NCBI RefSeq assembly: GCF_013823965.1
Contig: NZ_PNNA01000034.1
Location: 1-35,439 of the forward strand
DNA: 35,439 nucleotides
Direction of reading: 5' to 3'
From: Flavobacterium sp.
GTDB lineage: Bacteria; Bacteroidota; Bacteroidia; Flavobacteriales; Flavobacteriaceae
The notes under the pieces were generated by a model. It was not told the origin of the DNA and did not search any database. It saw only the letters and a list, made by a program, of their open reading frames with translations. A program made the translations under genes and the position numbers. The first letter of the stretch is position 1. The number at the start of each line of letters is the position of its first letter. Shown piece after piece: positions 32,489-35,439 of the stretch.

Positions 32489-32812
32489 ATGGAACAAGCA
32501 ATAGACACCAACCAATTAGGAATAGATATCGTGGCAAAACTAAAAACCATATACGATCCGGAGATTCCCGTTGATATTTACGAATTGGGATTGATTTATG
32601 ACGTAATGGTCAGCACGGATTATGAAGTAAAAATCCTGATGACCTTGACTTCTCCCAACTGCCCGGTTGCGGAAAGTTTGCCACGCGAAGTGGAAGAAAA
32701 AGTAAAATCTATCGAGCACATCAAGGATGCCGAAGTGGAAATCACTTTCGACCCGCCTTGGAGCAAGGATTTAATGAGCGAAGAAGCCAAATTAGAACTG
32801 GGAATGCTTTAA
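32489..32812 (+). CDS. sufT: SufT / DUF59 (MIP18 family) Fe-S maturation protein
   Basis: A 107-residue DUF59 protein. The family signature is clear: IYDPEIPVDIYELGLIYDV (22-40) and MTLTSPNCPVAESLPREVEEKV, with the reactive Cys in SPNCP (about residue 58), and a final FDPPWSKDLMSEEAKLELGM. DUF59 proteins encoded with suf genes (SufT) act in maturation of Fe-S proteins, and this one has the single-domain form. It belongs to the sufS block, separated from sufE by the inserted GxxExxR unit. Confidence 0.92.
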   Translation: MEQAIDTNQLGIDIVAKLKTIYDPEIPVDIYELGLIYDVMVSTDYEVKILMTLTSPNCPVAESLPREVEEKVKSIEHIKDAEVEITFDPPWSKDLMSEEAKLELGML

Positions 32813-32815
32813 AAA

Positions 32816-32892
32816 AGTGTTCAGTATTCAGTGCGCAACTGATCACTGACCACTGAACACTGACCACTGAACACTGATTACTGATTACTAAC
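32816..32892. repeat. Inverted array of 7-base words before the DUF2480 gene
   Basis: Seven tandem units CACTGAC, CACTGAA, CACTGAC, CACTGAA, CACTGAT, TACTGAT, TACTAAC occupy 32844-32892, ending 9 bases before the ATG. Upstream, AGTGTTCAGT (32816-32825) is the exact reverse complement of ACTGAACACT (32852-32861). Bases 32866-32884 are identical to 10936-10954. Confidence 0.93.
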
Positions 32893-32901
32893 CTCTAAAA
32901 T

Positions 32902-33405
32902 ATGGAAGAAATTGTAAATAAAGTAGCCAACAGCGCCTTGGAAGTTTTCGATTTGGAAGATTATTATCCAAAGGGCATTCGCGTGCAAATTGATATTTCG
33001 CAATGGCTTTTGGAAGGTTTTTTGTTGAAGGAAAAAGACTTTCGGGAGCATCTCAAAAACCACGATTGGCCGCAATACCAAGACCAATACGTGGCCATTC
33101 ATTGCAGCACCGACGCGATTGTTCCGGCTTGGGCTTCTATTTTGGTGGCAATTCAATTGGCGCCTTTTGCCAAAAAAATCGTGAATGGAAACATTGAAGA
33201 TTTAGATTCTGCTTTGTATGAAGAAATCCTTTCCAAAATCGATTATTCGGCTTATGATAACAAACCTGTAATTATAAAAGGTTGTTCTAAAAAACCGGTT
33301 CCGATGCGTGCTTATATTTTGGCCGCACATCATTTGCAGGCTTTTGCACGAAGCATCATGTATGGCGAAGCATGTTCGGCAGTTCCGCTTTTCAAGAAAA
33401 AATAA
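32902..33405 (+). CDS. DUF2480 family protein
   Basis: A 167-residue cytoplasmic protein of the DUF2480 family, which is mostly limited to Bacteroidetes and often sits next to suf genes. Landmarks: EIVNKVANSALEVFDLEDYYP at the start, IDISQWLLEGFLLKEKDFREHL, then HCSTDAIVPAWASILVAIQLAPFAKK, and VIIKGCSKKPVPMRAYILAAHHLQAFARSIMYGEACSAVPLFKKK at the end. Cys and His residues are conserved-looking (HCSTDA, GCSKK, GEACS) and could bind metal or a cluster, but this is not established. It is the last gene of the block, before a strong terminator; a link with Fe-S metabolism is inferred from context. Confidence 0.87.
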   Translation: MEEIVNKVANSALEVFDLEDYYPKGIRVQIDISQWLLEGFLLKEKDFREHLKNHDWPQYQDQYVAIHCSTDAIVPAWASILVAIQLAPFAKKIVNGNIEDLDSALYEEILSKIDYSAYDNKPVIIKGCSKKPVPMRAYILAAHHLQAFARSIMYGEACSAVPLFKKK

Positions 33406-33426
33406 AATCACAATCTTATTCCAAAC

Positions 33427-33463
33427 AAAAATTCCTTTTGAAACAACTTCAAAAGGAATTTTT
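33427..33463. terminator. Bidirectional terminator between DUF2480 and hflX
   Basis: A 16-base perfect stem (AAAAATTCCTTTTGAA with its complement), 5-base loop ACAAC, with T runs on both sides. Serves the convergent SUF block and hflX. Confidence 0.92.
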
Positions 33464-34690
33464 TTATTCTTCTTTTTCCAGGGCATCCTTGTAATCGGGA
33501 TACAAAAATTTATTGTATGGAAAACGCGTGATGTGAATTTGTCGCACGGCTTCATAAAGACGTTCGCGGAATTCTTCGAAATTTTCTTTGTTTGTTGCCG
33601 AAATAAACAAGGCATTTTCTTCGCCCACTCGATGCATCCAGGTGGTTTTCCATTCTTCTAGGGTGAAATGTCTTGGTGTTTTTTCAGTCATTAAATCATC
33701 TTCGTCAATGGTCAAATATTTGTAAGCGTCAATTTTATTGAAAACCATGATAACTGGTTTGTCATGCGCTTTTATGTCCAATAAAGTTTGGTTTACCGAC
33801 TCGATATGATCTTCAAAATCAGGATGCGAAATATCGACCACGTGCAATAACAAATCGGCTTCGCGAACCTCATCGAGCGTGCTTTTGAAAGAATCTACCA
33901 ATTGTGTTGGCAGTTTTCGAATAAATCCCACAGTGTCAGACAACAAGAAAGGCAAGTTTTTGATAACCACTTTTCGAACTGTGGTGTCCAAGGTGGCAAA
34001 AAGCTTGTTCTCGACAAAGACGTCGCTTTTCCCGATGGCGTTCATCAAGGTTGATTTCCCCACATTGGTATACCCTACTAAAGCCACACGAACCATGGCA
34101 CCGCGATTGCCTCTTTGGGTTCCCATTTGCTTGTCGATAGCCTTTATTTTTTCTTTCAATAGCGAAATTCTGTCCCGAACAATACGTCTATCGGTTTCAA
34201 TCTCTGTTTCTCCGGGGCCTCGCATTCCAATTCCTCCTTTTTGACGTTCGAGGTGTGTCCATAAACCTGATAATCTTGGCAATAAATATTGGCATTGCGC
34301 CAGTTCAACTTGCGTTCTGGCATAGGAAGTTTCGGCTCTTTGGGCAAAAATATCCAAGATAAGATTCGTTCTGTCCAGGATTTTGCAATCGATGATTTTG
34401 GAGATATTTTTCTGTTGCGAAGGCGTCAATTCATCGTCAAATATCAAGGTCGAGATATCATTCTCTTTGACAAAATAATTGATTTCATCTATTTTTCCGG
34501 TTCCTAAAAATGTTTTTGGATTGGGTTTGTCCATTTTTTGCCAAAAACGTTTCACCACTTCGCCACCAGCGGTAAAAGTCAAAAACTCCAATTCGTCCAG
34601 ATACTCGTTGAGTTTCTCCTCGTTTTGGTTTTGGGTAACGATACCGACAATGGCCGTTTTTTCAAAATTTATTATTTCTTTTTCTAACAT
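33464..34690 (-). CDS. hflX: Ribosome-associated GTPase HflX
   Basis: A 408-residue GTPase that binds and splits stalled 70S/100S ribosomes. The N-terminal HflX domain (about 10-150) has FLGTGKIDEI and the Gly-rich switch GIGMRGPGETEIETDRR (153-169). The G domain has G1 GYTNVGKS (206-213), G3 DTVGF (252-256), G4 NKID (318-321) and G5 SATN. All GTP-binding motifs are intact. Length is normal for the short bacterial form. It is convergent to the SUF locus, and a TAAATTTG element (34714-34707) lies 17 bases before the ATG. Confidence 0.95.
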   Translation of the reverse strand: MLEKEIINFEKTAIVGIVTQNQNEEKLNEYLDELEFLTFTAGGEVVKRFWQKMDKPNPKTFLGTGKIDEINYFVKENDISTLIFDDELTPSQQKNISKIIDCKILDRTNLILDIFAQRAETSYARTQVELAQCQYLLPRLSGLWTHLERQKGGIGMRGPGETEIETDRRIVRDRISLLKEKIKAIDKQMGTQRGNRGAMVRVALVGYTNVGKSTLMNAIGKSDVFVENKLFATLDTTVRKVVIKNLPFLLSDTVGFIRKLPTQLVDSFKSTLDEVREADLLLHVVDISHPDFEDHIESVNQTLLDIKAHDKPVIMVFNKIDAYKYLTIDEDDLMTEKTPRHFTLEEWKTTWMHRVGEENALFISATNKENFEEFRERLYEAVRQIHITRFPYNKFLYPDYKDALEKEE

Positions 34691-34706
34691 GTCTTTGAAT
34701 AAGTTG

Positions 34707-34714
34707 CAAATTTA
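34707..34714 (-). promoter_or_regulatory. -7 promoter element of hflX
   Basis: Leftward TAAATTTG matches TAnnTTTG, 17 bases before the start codon. No -33 partner at normal spacing. Confidence 0.4.
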
Positions 34715-34794
34715 ATGATTTGTGGGGGACTTATGGAGTTTAGGGTCAAAATATCAATGGATTCAACTTTTGTGCTCCTCTTGCTTACAAATTA

Positions 34795-34912
34795 CTTCTC
34801 GCCACAAACTGCGCAAATTTCCACACATTCAAAATGGTATTGCAAAATTTGAGGCAACTCCCCTTTTTTGACGGGTTAGATTTGCGTTAATTCGTGTAAT
34901 TTGTGACTAAGT
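34795..34912. repeat. Spacer with facing ACAAATT / AATTTGT-type words between the MFS gene and hflX
   Basis: Left part CGCCACAAACTGCGCAAATT, right part AGATTTGCG, then TTCGTGTAATTTGTGACTAA; the words face each other as imperfect inverted repeats. It resembles the spacer at 28155-28250 in style. Contains no gene that I can recognise. Confidence 0.4.
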
Positions 34913-34916
34913 CAAA

Positions 34917-35439
34917 TTACTCAATCGCCTTGATTCTGGACACCATCAAGGCAATCATGAATCCAAAAATACCAATAAAGGCGAATGAAAATCGTAAGCC
35001 AAATAGCTCAGAAATATAACCAATGACGGGTGGACCCATCAAAAAACCAAGAAAACTTATGCTGGAAACAGCCGTCAAGGCTTCACCTGTAGGGATCGTA
35101 GGGTGTTTTCCCGCAATGCTGTAAAGAGTGGGAACAATCGTTGAAACACCCAAACCCACAACCATAAAGGCGATAGTTGAAGAAATTATGAATGGAAAAA
35201 TTACTGCGGCAAACAAACCCGTTGAAATCATGACGCCACTAATTTGCATCACTTTCTTTCGTCCAAATCTATTGATTAATCCATCTCCCAAAAAACGACC
35301 GCTGGCCATCATAATCATGAAAGAAGTATACCCCAAAACCACTAACGAGCCTGGAACTTTGACAATGTCTTTGAAATATACTCCACTCCAATCGAACATA
35401 ATGCCTTCGCTGGCCATACTACAAAATCCTATTATTCCC
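34917..35439 (-). CDS. MFS transporter, YbjJ-like (5' end outside window)
   Basis: The C-terminal 173 residues of a major facilitator superfamily transporter, reading in from the right edge without a stop. The segment EGIMFDWSGVYFKD near its start matches the conserved EGAMADWS-type motif of YbjJ-like permeases, and the loop GRFLGDGLINRFGRKKVM is an MFS loop motif (GRxxD...GRK). Five or six hydrophobic segments are visible: SLVVLGYTSFMIMMASG, ISGVMISTGLFAAVIFPFII, IAFMVVGLGVSTIVPTLYSI, AVSSISFLGFLMGPPVIGYI and FAFIGIFGFMIALMVSRI. The substrate is unknown. The internal ATG at 35417 is not the true start, since the frame continues upstream into GIIGFCS, which fits the family. Confidence 0.88.
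   Translation of the reverse strand, partial: GIIGFCSMASEGIMFDWSGVYFKDIVKVPGSLVVLGYTSFMIMMASGRFLGDGLINRFGRKKVMQISGVMISTGLFAAVIFPFIISSTIAFMVVGLGVSTIVPTLYSIAGKHPTIPTGEALTAVSSISFLGFLMGPPVIGYISELFGLRFSFAFIGIFGFMIALMVSRIKAIE

Noticed and set aside
32844..32892. Heptamer array as a CRISPR or iteron origin
   Set aside because: Units are 7 bases, contiguous and degenerate; no replication initiator gene nearby.
34741..34916. Possible small RNA or gene in the spacer upstream of hflX
   Set aside because: Only imperfect facing repeats are seen; no promoter-terminator pair and no conserved frame.

Overview
The window looks like chromosomal DNA of a Flavobacterium-type member of the Bacteroidetes. The evidence is AT-rich spacers, gene starts without clear Shine-Dalgarno sequences, several TAnnTTTG promoter elements typical of this phylum, a type IX secretion C-terminal signal, a TonB-dependent receptor with a CarboxypepD_reg-like N-terminus, Bacteroidetes-restricted families (DUF5689, DUF2480), and an SDR-type L-threonine dehydrogenase that closely resembles, from memory, the Flavobacterium frigidimaris enzyme. 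No rRNA, tRNA, CRISPR array or prophage was seen.

Layout. 1-1.6 kb: 3'-truncated aldehyde dehydrogenase (ALDH7 type) and a CorA-type metal transporter, both leftward. 1.9-9.8 kb: a probable nucleic-acid scavenging locus. A secreted OB-fold protein and a secreted endonuclease/exonuclease/phosphatase protein run leftward; divergently, a TonB-dependent receptor, a DUF5689 lipoprotein in the place a SusD protein would usually hold, and a multidomain secreted endonuclease I with a T9SS tail run rightward. 9.9-12.1 kb: LD-carboxypeptidase, YraN and an ACT-domain protein. 12.1-12.9 kb: a RAYT-type HUH transposase between two identical REP-like palindromes. 12.9-16.9 kb: Mfd and an upstream lipoprotein. 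17-23 kb: threonine dehydrogenase, M1 metallopeptidase, metallo-beta-lactamase-fold hydrolase, M48 peptidase plus a YjgN (DUF898) membrane protein.

23.2-33.4 kb: the SUF iron-sulfur assembly locus. A-type carrier, sufB, sufC and sufD form one rightward block; a leftward serine hydrolase separates it from sufS, a small lipoprotein, sufE, sufT (DUF59) and a DUF2480 gene. Three accessory genes of families common as scattered single-gene insertions sit in the spacers: two different four-helix-bundle (23S rRNA intervening-sequence type) proteins and one GxxExxR protein. 33.4-35.4 kb: HflX and the C-terminal part of an MFS transporter, both leftward.

The most interesting structure is in the spacers rather than the genes. 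Most SUF spacers, and the one before yraN, carry short tandem arrays of 7-, 8-, 9- or 16-base words. Each spacer has its own word, the array often ends within a few bases of the next start codon, and the same word often recurs in reverse complement, making hairpins or terminal inverted repeats. Accessory genes lie next to these arrays; the clearest case is a GxxExxR gene bounded by perfect 20-base inverted repeats. This may be an uncharacterised class of spacer-colonising repeat or single-gene cassette.
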